In this document: in pieces, positions 26,160-36,310 of the stretch
Layout of the letters: each line of letters starts with the position of its first letter
Position numbering within the stretch: position 1 is the stretch's first letter
Origin: Bradyrhizobium uaiense
GTDB taxonomy: Bacteria > Pseudomonadota > Alphaproteobacteria > Rhizobiales > Xanthobacteraceae
NCBI RefSeq assembly: GCF_010811875.1
Contig: NZ_VKHP01000044.1
Coordinates: 1 to 45,771, forward strand
Length of the DNA stretch: 45,771 nt
Direction: 5' to 3'
Translations under genes and position numbers: made by a program
The notes under the pieces: generated by a model
What the model was told of the DNA's origin: nothing
The model's input: only the letters and a program-made list of their open reading frames with translations
Databases searched by the model: none

Positions 26160-26665
26160 GACCTAAGAGAGCCAAATTGGCCAGCCTGAATCACTGCGAC
26201 ACTCACCCGAAGGACGCGACGGAATGCCGGATTGCATTTTTCGGAAACACTCGCTGGGTGAGTCGGAGCCGGCACGAACAGATTTATTTTGAGCAGCGTG
26301 ATGTGACCTACAAAATCGTCCTAAAATAAAGTGTGTACTGAGCCGGGAAATGTTCTGACTCTGCCGTCGGGATGGTGCCCGAACTGAGGCGGACCTCTTT
26401 GTTGAAGGCATGCCTTGCCGAAAAGGTCTTGACTCTGGCCGCAGAGGGTCAATCGGATCCAGCAATCTTGGCACGTGTCGCGGTGCGGACGGTGCAGGAA
26501 TTCTTTCAGCCGCGACCGATGTAAAGGAGGACCGACGTGCGACATGTTGCGTGTCGCGAGAGCGAGGCTGCTGTCCTGCATGCCTAGCGGGCCGAGCCCG
26601 TTTTTCTTGCGGTAGTCGGTACATGCGGGGTAACTGATTTCTATCGCTGTCATTGCCGCGCAATC
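26160..26665. other. Spacer between tts box and the fic pseudogene, no gene recognised
   Basis: ORFs on both strands cover it (minus 26,163-26,693 and 26,321-26,653) but they show no motif, start signal or credible composition. It may contain gene debris. Confidence 0.35.
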
Positions 26666-27784
26666 CTACCCGGGAAACAGTCCCGGCATCCAACGGGACG
26701 CGAGCCTTGCCGGGAAGGCGAGGTGTAGCGGCGCTCGCGGACTTTCGGAGGCTAGAATTTCCGCTTCAAGCAGGGCCGATGTAACCCTGCGGGCGCTGCG
26801 CTCGCTTATTTGAAGTAAAGCAGTGACATCGTTGCGCGGAAGTTCACCACGGAAGAGGATCGCTTCCAGAATGGCTCCTGATTTTTGGGGCAGGCGGTCG
26901 GCCCGTGCTTCTTCTTCGGCCCAGATCAGGATGCGGTTACGGAGCTGATCGGGTTGCACCAGAGCTTGCATGAAGGCGACCTGATCGATGCAGGTCTGCA
27001 GAAAGAAGATTGAAAATTCCGCCAATGCTTCTTCACTCAGTGTGCCGCGCCCGTCGAGATCGTTGCGGCGCTGCATGTCGCAGGCAGTAAGGTGTTGCTG
27101 ATAGGCCGCCTCGTTGCGGGCAAGGCCGCGCGCGATCGACCATATGCCGCCGGTGTCGAGCGTTTCCCGCTGCATAGCATAGGACATGAGCCGCGCAACG
27201 CGGCCATTCCCATCCAGGAACGGGTGAAATCCAGAGCAGGCAGTGGTGGGCGCAGGCCGAGGCGATGATTGCGTCGGTCCTGCCGAGCTTTGCATAGGCT
27301 TCCTCGAAGCGAGTGAGGAAGCGCGGCAGGGCACCCGGGCTGACCGGCACATGGCGGCCTACCGCAACGTCGCGGTCGCGCAGCTTGCCGGGGACGACCT
27401 CGATCCGTTCCTTGGTGTCCGGATTCTCAACCCAAAGCAGTTCTGCCAGGAGCAGTCCGCGGAAGCGGTGATGGACTTCGATGATGCCGTCTTGCGTCGT
27501 CGCGCGACCGTTGAGGCGTCCCTCATCGATCCACTTCTGTACGGCGATATGGGCGATGGTTTCCTTTTGCAGGTCGCGTTTCTTGGGGCGGCGCTGTAGT
27601 CGTGCTTGAGCGCGCGTTCTATATCGACCGGGTGAGTGTCGTACCACTCGATCAGGTTGCTGTAGTAGCAATTCGTCGAGCGTACGAGCCTGGCCAGGGA
27701 GATTAGAACTCCCTCGGGCAGGCTGTGCGTGAAAGCGGCCGACCATTGTTCGCGAAGGCGATCTCGGCACCCAATGTTGCGCAA
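26666..27784 (-). pseudogene. Fic-family protein gene with two frameshifts
   Basis: Three frames join to a near complete Fic/winged-helix protein of about 370 residues. Frame one reads GVLISLARLVRSTNCYYSNLIE and THPVDIERALKHDYS. Frame two, after a shift near 27,600, reads RDLQKETIAHIAVQKWIDEG, then FEEAYAKLGRTDAIIASACA. Frame three, after a shift near 27,240, reads HPFLDGNGRVARLMSYAM and runs to a C-terminal winged helix (LPRNDVTALLQISERSARRV). The active loop is canonical HPFLDGNGRxxR. The inhibitory motif, normally SxxxEG, reads SNLIEW. Such proteins AMPylate targets. It is unrelated to the Fic part of the 6,512-8,848 fusion. Confidence 0.8.
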
Positions 27785-27785
27785 T

Positions 27786-28103
27786 CATGAGCCGCTTTGC
27801 CTACCGCTCCAAAATCGCCGAAAATGTCGAGCGGCAAATTCTCTCCCTCCACATCGCGGGCGACATGCCCGATTTCTAGGGATTGGCACTAAAGCGGATG
27901 GCCACGACCTGACGACACTTTCAGATTCGCGGCTTGCTTCATAAATCACAAGGCGCTCGATCGGGCCCTTGAGTCTCGACCGGCGTTGGCACTAGCCCTC
28001 TGGCGTGAGACGCTCGCCGACGCGGCGCTGTTCCGGGAATGGACCGTCAACCTCGGCGCGCGCTCCGCATCGGGACGCATATCCTCCATCTCAATCAACC
28101 ACT
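27786..28103 (+). pseudogene. Crp/Fnr-type regulator remnant
   Basis: Frames on the plus strand give RQILSLHIAGDMPDF and, after shifts, HDLTTLSDSRLA and INHKALDRALESRPALALALWRETLADAALFREWTVNLGARSA (read here only as motif positions 27,940-28,085). These match the end of the cNMP-binding domain and the dimer helix of the Crp/Fnr-like regulators common in Bradyrhizobium. The N-terminal beta roll start and the helix-turn-helix are missing. Confidence 0.65.
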
Positions 28104-28276
28104 AGACATGCTAGTTGACGATGGCGCTGCGGCGCAGTTCGAGCTCTGATGGCTCCAATCTTGTGGAGACTAGAAGTGCTGCCGCAACGACTTATACCGA
28201 AGCAGACGGTGACCGTTTCCCAAGATATTCATGCTTTCTCCCGACCAGAAGGGGCGAAGCCGAGGGATCCTTTTCC

Positions 28277-29074
28277 TCAAGTATCCTCAAGCGTTTCATC
28301 CTCGCTGTCGGTTTGAAGGATGGTTTGCGATAGGAGTGCGGCGGCTCTTTGGAGTGGAGGAATGAATCGGTCAAGCTCTGCGAAGCTGACTCGCGCCGCG
28401 GGCACCGAGACGCCAAGACATGCTATCAGCTCGCGGTCCGGAGAAACGATGGGGACCGCACAGCCGACCACGCCTTTCACGTATTCCTCATTGGTCTTGG
28501 CCCACCCATGATGGCGCGTCTCCTCGAGAATCTTCAGAAGCGTCTCGCAATCCACGATGGTGTTATCAGTATACTGGGTCAGAGCGAGTGAGCGGCATAG
28601 CTTTTCACGCGGCCTCTTGGGTAGTCGGCTCATGTAGATCTTTCCGGTCGAGGTGCAGTGAAGTGGAGCCGCCTCGCCGGGATTGAATTGAAGCCCCTGT
28701 GGTTGGGACACGCGTACGCTATCAACGTAAGTGACGAGGTTGTCGCGCACGACGCCGATCTCGCACTGTTCGCCGATCTCGCCGGCAACCGCGCGCAGCA
28801 CCGCATGGCGCCGCGCTGTGCGGAAAGCCGCGCCGATGACTCTGGCGGACAGCATCACCAGCTGATTGCCTACCACGTAGCGCTTTGATCCAAGCGCTTT
28901 CTGAAGAAGGCCGCGTTCTTCCAGATTTCCGACAAGCCGATGGGCCGTCGGAACGGGTAACGAAAGGGCGTTCGCGATCTCAACGACCGAGACGGCCTTT
29001 GTCTGATGGGCGACGTGGCCAACTATGGCGAACGCTCGGTCGAGGGGCCCAGCTGTCTTTTTTTGGTCGGCCAT
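28277..29074 (-). CDS. IclR-family transcriptional regulator
   Basis: A 265-residue regulator. The N-terminal winged helix covers about residues 10-70 (AVSVVEIANALSLPVPTAHR is the recognition region) and the effector-binding domain follows from about 80. Characteristic IclR segments include LHCTSTGKIYMSRL, the GWAKTNEEYVKGVVGCAVPI block and ACLGVSVPAARV. The ATG at 29,074 is supported by GGGAG about eight bases before it; a start at 29,104 is less likely. It is divergent from the PLP enzyme and ABC importer operon, 205 bases apart, and probably controls it. Confidence 0.9.
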   Translation of the reverse strand: MADQKKTAGPLDRAFAIVGHVAHQTKAVSVVEIANALSLPVPTAHRLVGNLEERGLLQKALGSKRYVVGNQLVMLSARVIGAAFRTARRHAVLRAVAGEIGEQCEIGVVRDNLVTYVDSVRVSQPQGLQFNPGEAAPLHCTSTGKIYMSRLPKRPREKLCRSLALTQYTDNTIVDCETLLKILEETRHHGWAKTNEEYVKGVVGCAVPIVSPDRELIACLGVSVPAARVSFAELDRFIPPLQRAAALLSQTILQTDSEDETLEDT

Positions 29075-29130
29075 CGCAATCTCCCAGTGGAAGTAAATTA
29101 TCATTATTCGGAATTATTGCTACTGAAATA

Positions 29131-29145
29131 TGGAAATCATCTAGA
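29131..29145. promoter_or_regulatory. Possible IclR-type operator
   Basis: TGGAAATCATCTAGA agrees at 11 of 14 informative positions with the IclR-type palindrome TGGAAATNATTTCCA. It lies between the divergent iclR-like and aminotransferase genes, where such a site is expected. The left half is better than the right. Confidence 0.35.
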
Positions 29146-29279
29146 TCGAGCTCAGGTATGCTCATATCGTGGGCGCCGTCGGGTGTTGATCGGTTTTTGT
29201 GCGCCGCACGGGCTCGGTATGGCGATCAAGCCCAGGAAATTTGGCAGTCCGGGCGACGCGTTTTGAAAGGGGAGTGGGA

Positions 29280-30440
29280 ATGTCTCGTCATTACGACGTG
29301 GAAGCTGTGCGCAAGGAGTTCCCTGCTGCCGAAAGGATAGTCTACCTCGACTCCGGGTTTCAGGCGCCGCTCGCCCGTCCCGTAATGGCCGCCATCGAAA
29401 CCTTTCTTCGTGAAGGCTTGGAGACCGCCGGGCCGAAAAGCGTGTGGCTCGATCGGGTTGAGCAAACGCGTGCCAAAGTGGCCCGTTTCCTTGGGGTGTC
29501 GGCCGACGAAATTGCCTTCACCAAGAACACATCGGAAAGCATGAACATCGCGGCGAACGCGTTGCCTCTTCGAGCCGGCGATAGCGTTTTGATGATCCAT
29601 GGCGATCATCCAAACAACACCTATGCTTTCCTCAATTTGAAGAAGAAGGGTGTCCGGATCGACTTCCTTCCCATGACGGATGTCGTAAACGCCGAGGCTT
29701 TTCTTCCCTACATCGACGACACGACTCGCGCGATTTCGCTGTCGCACGTGACCTTCCACGCGGGTCATCGCTTCGATATCGAGAGTATCGGCGCTCTTTG
29801 CGCGGATAAGAAGCTCTACTTCGTCGTCGACGTCATGCAGGCAATCGGGGTAGTTCCGATCGATGTGAAGGCCATTCAGGCAACCTTCGTGGGCTGCGGA
29901 AGTCACAAGGGATTGCTCGTCCCTCAAGGTCTCGGATTGCTCTATTGGAACCAGACTCTGAAGGAGCTGGAGCCCGCCTATCTTGCCGCTGCCAGTTTGG
30001 CAGAAATTCCTGACGACCTTATCGCCCGTCCCGATCGCCTGGCGTCGTCTCCGACCGCGCGACGCTTCGAGTTAGGCAACTTCAACCTTCCTGCAATTCA
30101 TGCGCTAGGAGCCTCGCTCGACATGATCGAACAGATCGGCGTGAAGAACATTCAGAACCATTGCTTCGATTTAGGTGATCATCTGCTCGCCCAGCTGGAC
30201 GATCTCGGCGTCAGTCTCATCGGTCCGCGTCAGCGGCAACATCGATCGCCTCACATCTACGTCGTCGGTCTTCCTGCGACAGAATGGCTCAGCTACTTCG
30301 AAGAGAATGGCGTGCGTGTGTCCCCAGAGCGTGACGGCATCCGTATATCGTTCGGCATGTTCAATACGATCGATGATGTGGATCGCTTAGTGCATCTTAT
30401 CCGCGGACGGCTGTCAAAAAAGTCATTCAAGGCTGCGTAG
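29280..30440 (+). CDS. PLP-dependent aminotransferase class V (NifS/CefD-like)
   Basis: A 386-residue cytoplasmic enzyme of the cysteine desulfurase/isopenicillin-N epimerase fold. The N-terminus VYLDSGFQAPLARPV is typical. TKNTSESMNIAANAL binds the cofactor phosphate, SHVTFHAGHRFDI carries the stacking His, and GCGSHKGLLVPQG holds the Lys that forms the Schiff base (near residue 211). No catalytic Cys loop of true desulfurases is obvious. The ATG at 29,280 has GGGGAGTGGG before it. It heads a run with a polar amino acid importer, so a role in processing an imported amino acid or amine is a reasonable inference; the exact reaction is unknown. Confidence 0.8.
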   Translation: MSRHYDVEAVRKEFPAAERIVYLDSGFQAPLARPVMAAIETFLREGLETAGPKSVWLDRVEQTRAKVARFLGVSADEIAFTKNTSESMNIAANALPLRAGDSVLMIHGDHPNNTYAFLNLKKKGVRIDFLPMTDVVNAEAFLPYIDDTTRAISLSHVTFHAGHRFDIESIGALCADKKLYFVVDVMQAIGVVPIDVKAIQATFVGCGSHKGLLVPQGLGLLYWNQTLKELEPAYLAAASLAEIPDDLIARPDRLASSPTARRFELGNFNLPAIHALGASLDMIEQIGVKNIQNHCFDLGDHLLAQLDDLGVSLIGPRQRQHRSPHIYVVGLPATEWLSYFEENGVRVSPERDGIRISFGMFNTIDDVDRLVHLIRGRLSKKSFKAA

Positions 30441-30448
30441 GATTAGGC

Positions 30449-30559
30449 ATGGGAGAAGTTCGAGAAAAAGCGCGCGAAGCAGACGGTATGATCGGGTCAA
30501 AGCGCGAAGGTCATGGCTTTCCGCTTGCCGATACGCTGAAGGAGAGGATCGTGCATTAA
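30449..30559 (+). CDS. Very short ORF between PLP enzyme and permease genes
   Basis: Thirty-six codons, MGEVREKAREADGMIGSKRE to ADTLKERIVH. It has no good ribosome binding site and no known family. The 210-base gap in which it lies is where the missing binding-protein gene could have been, but this peptide does not resemble one. Low confidence that it is expressed. Confidence 0.2.
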   Translation: MGEVREKAREADGMIGSKREGHGFPLADTLKERIVH

Positions 30560-30652
30560 GATGACGCGGTCGATTAGTACCGACACAACGCGCACGATGA
30601 GCGACCATGCCGAGCGTGGTCGTCGTGCACACCCGCAATCGTGAGGTTCGCG

Positions 30653-31444
30653 ATGTTCACAGTTCTTCTTGAAAAGACCGTGGATGGCCAGCGTTACATC
30701 GACTGGCTTGTTTCGGGTCTCGGTTGGACGTTGGCGCTTGCCTTCTTCGGCTGGTGGATTGCATTCGCAGTCGGAGTCGTCGTCGGCATAGGTCGAACTG
30801 TGCAGAACCCGTTCTTCCGGGCCCTAGCTCGATTATACGTTGAGATCTTCCGAAACATCCCCGTTCTCGTGCAGATGTTTCTCTGGTACTTCGTCCTGCC
30901 CGAGCTTCTTCCAACGACCATGGGCGATTGGATAAAGCAGATACCTCCGCCTTGGGGCACTTTCTTTCCGGCCCTGTGGTGCCTGGGCCTCTACACCGCC
31001 GCACGCATCGCAGAACAGGTTCGCGCAGGCATCGAAGCTTTGCCCAGGGGCCAGGACGAAGCCGCTGCCGCACTCGGCCTGAGCGGTTATCTAACGTATC
31101 GCCATATCATCTTGCCGCAGGCACTTCGCCTTATCGTGCCAAGCCTGACAAGCGAGGTGATGGGCATCTACAAGAATACATCCGTTGCTCTAACCATCGG
31201 TCTGATGGAGCTGACCGCTCAAGCGCGCCAAATCAGCGATGCGACGTTCCAAACCTTCGCGGCATTCGGTGCCGCCACACTCATCTATCTCGCTTTGGCT
31301 TTGATCGCCTACCAGGCGATGATGCTTATCGACAAAGCCGTGCGCATACCCGGTACCGCACCCGGTAGGGAGGCCGACGGGTCAGATTTCGACGCTGTGA
31401 AGCTGGAAAGCCCCGTCCCTAACGGTATGGAGATCGTGAAATGA
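30653..31444 (+). CDS. Polar amino acid ABC importer, permease 1 (GltJ/HisM type)
   Basis: A 263-residue inner-membrane protein of the His/Glu/Gln/Arg (HAAT/PAAT) permease family. It has an N-terminal helix near GLGWTLALAFFGWWIAF, the GIGR/RNIPVLVQMFLWYF segment and the EAA coupling loop (AAAALGLSGYLTYRHIILPQ) that docks on the ATPase. The ATG at 30,653 is preferred over a GTG at 30,641 because GAGG lies six bases before it. Its TGA overlaps the next ATG as ATGA. A hydrophilic C-terminal tail of about 30 residues follows the last helix. Confidence 0.88.
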   Translation: MFTVLLEKTVDGQRYIDWLVSGLGWTLALAFFGWWIAFAVGVVVGIGRTVQNPFFRALARLYVEIFRNIPVLVQMFLWYFVLPELLPTTMGDWIKQIPPPWGTFFPALWCLGLYTAARIAEQVRAGIEALPRGQDEAAAALGLSGYLTYRHIILPQALRLIVPSLTSEVMGIYKNTSVALTIGLMELTAQARQISDATFQTFAAFGAATLIYLALALIAYQAMMLIDKAVRIPGTAPGREADGSDFDAVKLESPVPNGMEIVK

Positions 31445-32136
31445 ACAGTCTCGATTTCTCGATTGTCCTGCAGGCATGGCCTTATCTGTGGTCAGGATTG
31501 CTGTTCTCGCTTTCCTTGACGGCAGCCGCCTTCTTGGTTGGGATGTTTCTTGGAACGCTCTTCGCCCTCGTACAGCACTTTGAGCTCCGCGTTCTGAGCC
31601 AGCTCGTCCGTAGCTATGTCGCCCTGATGCGATCGATTCCGCTCATTCTAGTCCTGTTTTGGTTCTTCTTCTTGGTGCCCATCGTTCTGGGGCACTTGTC
31701 AGGCAACGGTCGCCCGGTTCCGGTCGGTGCCACCTATACAGCGTTCATCACGTTCGGGCTATTCGAAGCCGCCTACTATTCGGAAATCATCCGTGTCGGA
31801 TTGCGCGCAGTGAACAAAGGACAATTCGAGGCTTGCCAGGCTCTCGCCCTGTCGACATTCGACACGTATCGCCATGTCATCCTTCCGCAGGTGTTTCGGG
31901 TCGCAAGCCCCATCATACTGAGCCAGACCATTATCCTGTTTCAGGATACGTCCCTTGTTTACGTTCTATCGCTCACTGATCTCCTTGGTGCGGCCTCGAA
32001 GCTTGCACAGCTCCATGGTCGTCTCGTCGAGATGTACCTCGCAGTGGCCGTTGTTTATCTCATCATAAGCTGCGCCGCGTCCCAATTCGTCGCCTCGCTC
32101 CGAAAGAAGTACGCGATCGCGGGCGCTCGCCGATAG
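31441..32136 (+). CDS. Polar amino acid ABC importer, permease 2 (GltK/HisQ type)
   Basis: A 231-residue permease, partner of the preceding one. It shows the same layout: a first helix around [40 protein letters not shown] and the EAA loop [20 protein letters not shown]. The two permeases would form the heterodimeric channel through which the ATPase drives uptake. It is translationally coupled to the upstream gene. Confidence 0.88.
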   Translation: MNSLDFSIVLQAWPYLWSGLLFSLSLTAAAFLVGMFLGTLFALVQHFELRVLSQLVRSYVALMRSIPLILVLFWFFFLVPIVLGHLSGNGRPVPVGATYTAFITFGLFEAAYYSEIIRVGLRAVNKGQFEACQALALSTFDTYRHVILPQVFRVASPIILSQTIILFQDTSLVYVLSLTDLLGAASKLAQLHGRLVEMYLAVAVVYLIISCAASQFVASLRKKYAIAGARR

Positions 32137-32189
32137 TCAATCATAACTCGATGGCCCGTCATTCCCTGGGCTACAATCCGGAGATCAGC

Positions 32190-32957
32190 ATGCAACAACG
32201 GCGCACCGTCAGCCCAACTGACCCGTTCCCGATGGTTATCGTCGAGCGCCTCGTCAAGCGGTTCGGCAGTTTCAATGCCCTGAGCGGCGTCAGCCTCAAA
32301 GTCGCAAAAGGAGAAAAGATCGTACTCTGCGGGCCATCGGGTTCCGGAAAGTCGACTCTCATCCGCTGCATCAATCATATCGAAAAGCACGATTCCGGAC
32401 GTATCGTCGTCGATGGAATCGAACTGACAGACCGGATTCGCGACATCAACAACATTCGCTCTGAAGTCGGCATGGTCTTTCAGAGCTTTAATCTGTTTCC
32501 GCATCTGTCGGTGCTCGAAAATTGCATGCTGGCTCCGATGAAGGTGAGAGGCCTTGCTGAGCCTGAGGCGCATGAGCGGGCGGTGGCGCTGCTGAGGAAA
32601 GTCCGGATCCATGATCAGGCCCACAAATATCCCACGCAATTGTCGGGCGGCCAGCAGCAACGTGTCGCTATAGCCCGTGCCCTGTGCATGCAGCCCAAGA
32701 TCATGCTCTTTGACGAGCCGACGTCTGCCCTCGATCCGGAAATGGTCAAGGAGGTGCTCGAGACCATAGTTGAGCTCGCGCAGGACGGGATGACGATGGT
32801 CTGCGTCACGCACGAGATGGGTTTTGCGCGCGAAGTCGCGGATCGTGTGGTCTTCATGGACCTCGGCTCAATCGTGGAAGAGGGCGATCCGAGCACCTTC
32901 TTTCGTGCGCCGAACACGGACCGCGCGAAGGCCTTCCTCAACCGGATCATTCACTGA
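32190..32957 (+). CDS. Polar amino acid ABC importer, ATPase (GltL/HisP type)
   Basis: A 255-residue ATPase. Walker [10 protein letters not shown] is at 48-56, followed by [16 protein letters not shown], which is typical of the amino acid importer ATPases. Q-loop [12 protein letters not shown], signature LSGGQQQR, Walker [13 protein letters not shown] and switch His in [15 protein letters not shown] follow. I chose the ATG at 32,190 because GGAG lies six bases before it; an upstream ATG at 32,151 has no such site. The operon contains no periplasmic binding protein, which these importers require, so one encoded elsewhere must serve or the system is incomplete. Confidence 0.9.
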   Translation: MQQRRTVSPTDPFPMVIVERLVKRFGSFNALSGVSLKVAKGEKIVLCGPSGSGKSTLIRCINHIEKHDSGRIVVDGIELTDRIRDINNIRSEVGMVFQSFNLFPHLSVLENCMLAPMKVRGLAEPEAHERAVALLRKVRIHDQAHKYPTQLSGGQQQRVAIARALCMQPKIMLFDEPTSALDPEMVKEVLETIVELAQDGMTMVCVTHEMGFAREVADRVVFMDLGSIVEEGDPSTFFRAPNTDRAKAFLNRIIH

Positions 32958-33597
32958 GATCCCGGCCCGCGCCGTCGTCCCTGAAATGCCGCGTCAGCAT
33001 ACCCATTGACGACGACGTTGTGCGTTGTGCATTGTCGCGGCCGATCAATTTGGGCGACCCATAACAGTTGCAGAAAAGATCGTTCTCGCCGGCCGCGCTG
33101 AGCTAGGTTTGACAGAATGTCAAACTCACTGACCGCGCCCTTGGCGGCGCTATCACGGCCTCGGCGGTTCTGTTTGCCGCGAGGCCTGCGGGAATCGGTT
33201 CGGGGTTTCGGTGCGCGTTGGCTCTGGCTGACGGCTCGGCTCTGGCGTTCGATTGCCGCGCACAATCCAACTCGCTATGCGAGCATAGCTGCGGCGCAGC
33301 ACTGGCATCATTGATTCATGATTGTCTTGATCCACTGTACCTAGACTTGACATAAAGGGGGCGTTTCGCAACCGTCACGGTTGACTGCGGTGGGGGAATT
33401 AGCACACCGAACGAAGAACGCCCGGCGGCGACCAGACCGCCCGGCGATAACTGTCGTCTCCATGTTGCAGTCAACCAATCTAGACATTTCTAGCTGACAT
33501 CAACCTTACGGCGGGTGCGATCTTTGGTCCGAACCGGTCCGACTTCGATCCCGGGTAGGATTTGGTTTAATGTATCCATCCCATTTACGTCCGCTCG
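32958..33597. other. Intergenic; one weak small ORF
   Basis: A plus-strand ORF at 33,117-33,314 (65 codons, MSNSLTAPLAALSRPRRF to AAAQHWHH) has a plausible start sequence for small rhizobial basic proteins but no ribosome binding site and no family match. The direct repeat CGCCCGGCG occurs twice around 33,419-33,446. Nothing else is supported. Confidence 0.3.
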
Positions 33598-33992
33598 TAG
33601 GTCGAGGAGCTCATCGACCCGCGTAGTGATATCGGCAGCGGCGGACCAGCCCAGCAGTCTCGGCGTGACGGCGATGTTGTCGACGACGCGCAGATGCGGA
33701 AACAGCCCGCCGCTCTGGAACACATAGCCCATTCGCCGGCGCAAGCGCGCCGGATTAACGTTGTGCGCATCCTCGCCCCCGCGACGACACGGCCGCTGTC
33801 GGGGTCGAGCAGGCGGTTGGCGAGCCGCAGCAAGGCGGATTTGCCGGACCCGGATGCGCCGACGATCGCCAGGAATTCGCCCGCGGCAATATCGAGCGAG
33901 ATATCGTCGACGGCTGTGATGCGTCCTGCGTCGTGACCGCCGGCAGCGCTCTTCCCGACATGGACGTAGGCAATTAGCGGTGCGGGTGCCAT
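33598..33992 (-). pseudogene. Osmoprotectant ATPase remnant, second copy
   Basis: From the ATG at 33,992 the frame reads MAPAPLIAYVHVGK, ITAVDDISLDIAAGEFLAIV and GASGSGKSALLRLANRLLDP, nearly the same as the ATPase at 169-969. After GRVV (about 33,780) the frame shifts; the continuation MRRRMGYVFQSGGLFPHLRV to TRVDELLDL is in another frame. Similarity ends at about 33,598, so the signature, Walker B and the rest are missing. Walker A has Ala for Thr (GKSA). Confidence 0.9.
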
Positions 33993-34090
33993 GGTCGAAC
34001 TGGACGAGCGCGCCATTGTCCGAAATTCACTTTATTCTGCGGTGGGCACGTTTGCGAACATCGGATTCGAAGGACACTGGCAAATCTATG
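33598..34090. repeat. Direct repeat A, copy 2
   Basis: Partner of 586-1,071, same orientation, 33 kb apart. It includes the broken ATPase start and about 100 bases of leader. Many substitutions show that the duplication is not recent. Recombination between the copies could in principle delete or circularise the 33 kb between them. Confidence 0.8.
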
Positions 34091-34315
34091 TGGCGCGCCG
34101 CCGCTCGTGGCACGACGCCGAGTGCATCCAAACTAAGAATACGGCAGTGGCGTCTTCGCTCCCGTACGAAACGTACCGTTTCGCATCTTGCAGAGGGGAG
34201 CTCGTTACGTCCATGCCGTACTTCGCGCGAAAATCGGAAGCAATCGGTTAGAAGTGATCTTTTCGAGCTCGTTTGCCGGGTAACTCAGCGATAGTTTACA
34301 TATTGACGCGTCAAC

Positions 34316-36310
34316 CTAAGCGGCTTGAATCCCGACTAGGAAGCTGTCCAGTTCGTGCTTCAGTCGAGAGCTTTCCTCAGACAACAGTTCGGCAGACGTC
34401 AGCACCTGCAAGGATGCCCCTTCGGTTTCTTTCGCGTGGTTGGTGACTTCGCCGGCGCTTGCCGCCACCTGGGTCGTCCTGACCGCCGCTTCCTGTACAT
34501 TGAAAGCGATGCTTTTGCTTGTTGCCTCATGCTCTCCAATGGAGTCGACTACGATCCGGGCAATCTCCGCGATGCGGCCGATAATGACGCCAATTTCGGT
34601 AATCGCGCCGACCGACTCAGCCGTCGCCGCCTGAATACCGCTAATCTGCTCGCTGATCTCAACGGTCGCATGCGCGGTTTGCGCTGCGAGCAATTTTACC
34701 TCTTGAGCGACAACCGCAAAACCTCTGCCGCGGTCGCCGGCGCGCGCGGCTTCAATCGTCGCGTTGAGAGCGAGCAAATTGGATTGCCGTGCGATCGTTG
34801 CGATCAACTGGACCACGCTGCCGATCCGCTCCGCGGCGGCCGCCAGACTGGCCATACGCTGGTCACTGAGTTCGGCCTTGAGAACGGCGTCGCCCGCTAT
34901 ACTGGCCGCTTCTTGGACTTGTCGGCCGATGTTGGTGATGGTTTTCGCCAGTTCACCCGTCGCGGCCGCGACGCGCCGAACGTTGGTGGATGCTTCCTCC
35001 GACGACGAAGCGACCGCACTGGAGAGTTGCCTGCTGTGATCGGCCGTACCGGTCAGGCTGCGTGCGGAAGCTTCCAGTTGTGAGGAGGCGGATGAAACGG
35101 TCTCGATGACCTTGCCGACGGCGGCTTCGAATTCGCCGGCGAGCCGAGCCAAATCGGCCTGACGTAGCTCGGCGACGGTACGATCCTGCACGGCCTTGGC
35201 ATCGAGTTCGGCTTGCGCCTTCTCGCGGGCTTTCAACTTGAACAGTTCGACAGCTTCTGCCATCTCGCCAAGCTCGTCTTTTCGGCCGAGTCCCGGCAGA
35301 ACGACGTCGAACCGACCGTCGCCGAGCTGACGCATGGCCGCCGTCATCGAAGCGACTGTCTGGGCAACGCGGCGGCCGAACAGTAACGCGATCAGGCCAA
35401 CGAGTATCGTTGCAAGCCCAATCATCCAGACAAGATTCCGCCGAATTTCTTCGGCTCGCATTGCGGCAGCCTGCGAATGAGCGTCCGCGGCAGCCATGAT
35501 CTTTACGAGCGCCGGGCGAATGCGATCGTAGATCTGTCCGAGGTCGTCGACCTGATCGCTCAACGCCTGTTGTGTCACCATGAACGACACAAAAGTCGCC
35601 TTGTACGCCCGGATTAGCTCGAGGATCTGGGATTTCACATCAGCGGGTAGGTTCGCTTGAGCGAGCGAGGTCTCGAATTCCACCTCCCGATCCGCCAGTT
35701 GATCGCCATATTTGTCTTCGCCGCGCAAGATGAAGTCTTTCTCGTGCCGGCGCATCATCAGCATTAAGATCATGAGGCGTGGTTGGTTCAGCTCTGACAG
35801 CCGGTGTTCGACCACGTGCACGGCATTGCGCAGCTTGCCCTGAAATCCGTCGCCTTCATTAAAGCCCAGGTTGCGCTGCGCCGAGACCACGTTCTGAAAA
35901 CGCGTTGCGTAGAGACTGACTGCCGGCCGCAAGACGCTCCCTTGCTTCAGCGGATCATCCTCGGGCAAACCCGTCACAAATGCTTCGACGCGACTTAGCT
36001 CTGCGAGCTGCCGCTCATAACTCTCGGTATGCGTCTTGATCAACATCTCGCTTGGTTTACGCAGGAAGTTGATCGCGATTTGCTGCGACTCTAGGAAGCT
36101 TTGCGACAACGATGCGACATGGGCTTTGAATTCGTTGCTCTCGTTCGAAGCGCTCTGGACTAGGCTCGCATAATACAGACCAGCCCCGCAGATTGCTCCC
36201 GTGACGAGGACTCCAGAAATTCCGAGCAATGCCAGTTGGCCGCGCAAGCCAATGCGGAAGCCTCGGTGGGCCCTCGTTCGCCCGCCGATCCTGGTCGCAA
36301 TACCACTCAT
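34316..36310 (-). CDS. Methyl-accepting chemotaxis protein
   Basis: A 664-residue membrane chemoreceptor. Transmembrane helix 1 is at about 25-48, a long helical periplasmic sensor resembling the HBM (helical bimodular) type at about 50-290, helix 2 at about 293-314 ([20 protein letters not shown]), then HAMP and a cytoplasmic signalling domain. The hairpin tip that binds CheW/CheA is visible ([32 protein letters not shown]). No NWETF-like CheR tether is present at the C-terminus (SFLVGIQAA). The ATG at 36,310 is preceded by AAGGGA. The ligand is unknown; HBM receptors often sense organic acids or amines. It stands alone without che genes. Confidence 0.92.
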   Translation of the reverse strand: MSGIATRIGGRTRAHRGFRIGLRGQLALLGISGVLVTGAICGAGLYYASLVQSASNESNEFKAHVASLSQSFLESQQIAINFLRKPSEMLIKTHTESYERQLAELSRVEAFVTGLPEDDPLKQGSVLRPAVSLYATRFQNVVSAQRNLGFNEGDGFQGKLRNAVHVVEHRLSELNQPRLMILMLMMRRHEKDFILRGEDKYGDQLADREVEFETSLAQANLPADVKSQILELIRAYKATFVSFMVTQQALSDQVDDLGQIYDRIRPALVKIMAAADAHSQAAAMRAEEIRRNLVWMIGLATILVGLIALLFGRRVAQTVASMTAAMRQLGDGRFDVVLPGLGRKDELGEMAEAVELFKLKAREKAQAELDAKAVQDRTVAELRQADLARLAGEFEAAVGKVIETVSSASSQLEASARSLTGTADHSRQLSSAVASSSEEASTNVRRVAAATGELAKTITNIGRQVQEAASIAGDAVLKAELSDQRMASLAAAAERIGSVVQLIATIARQSNLLALNATIEAARAGDRGRGFAVVAQEVKLLAAQTAHATVEISEQISGIQAATAESVGAITEIGVIIGRIAEIARIVVDSIGEHEATSKSIAFNVQEAAVRTTQVAASAGEVTNHAKETEGASLQVLTSAELLSEESSRLKHELDSFLVGIQAA

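Noticed and set aside
33117..33314. Small ORF resembling the start of DUF1127-type proteins
   Set aside because: Lacks the DUF1127 core (LxxLxDxxLxDIG) and a ribosome binding site.
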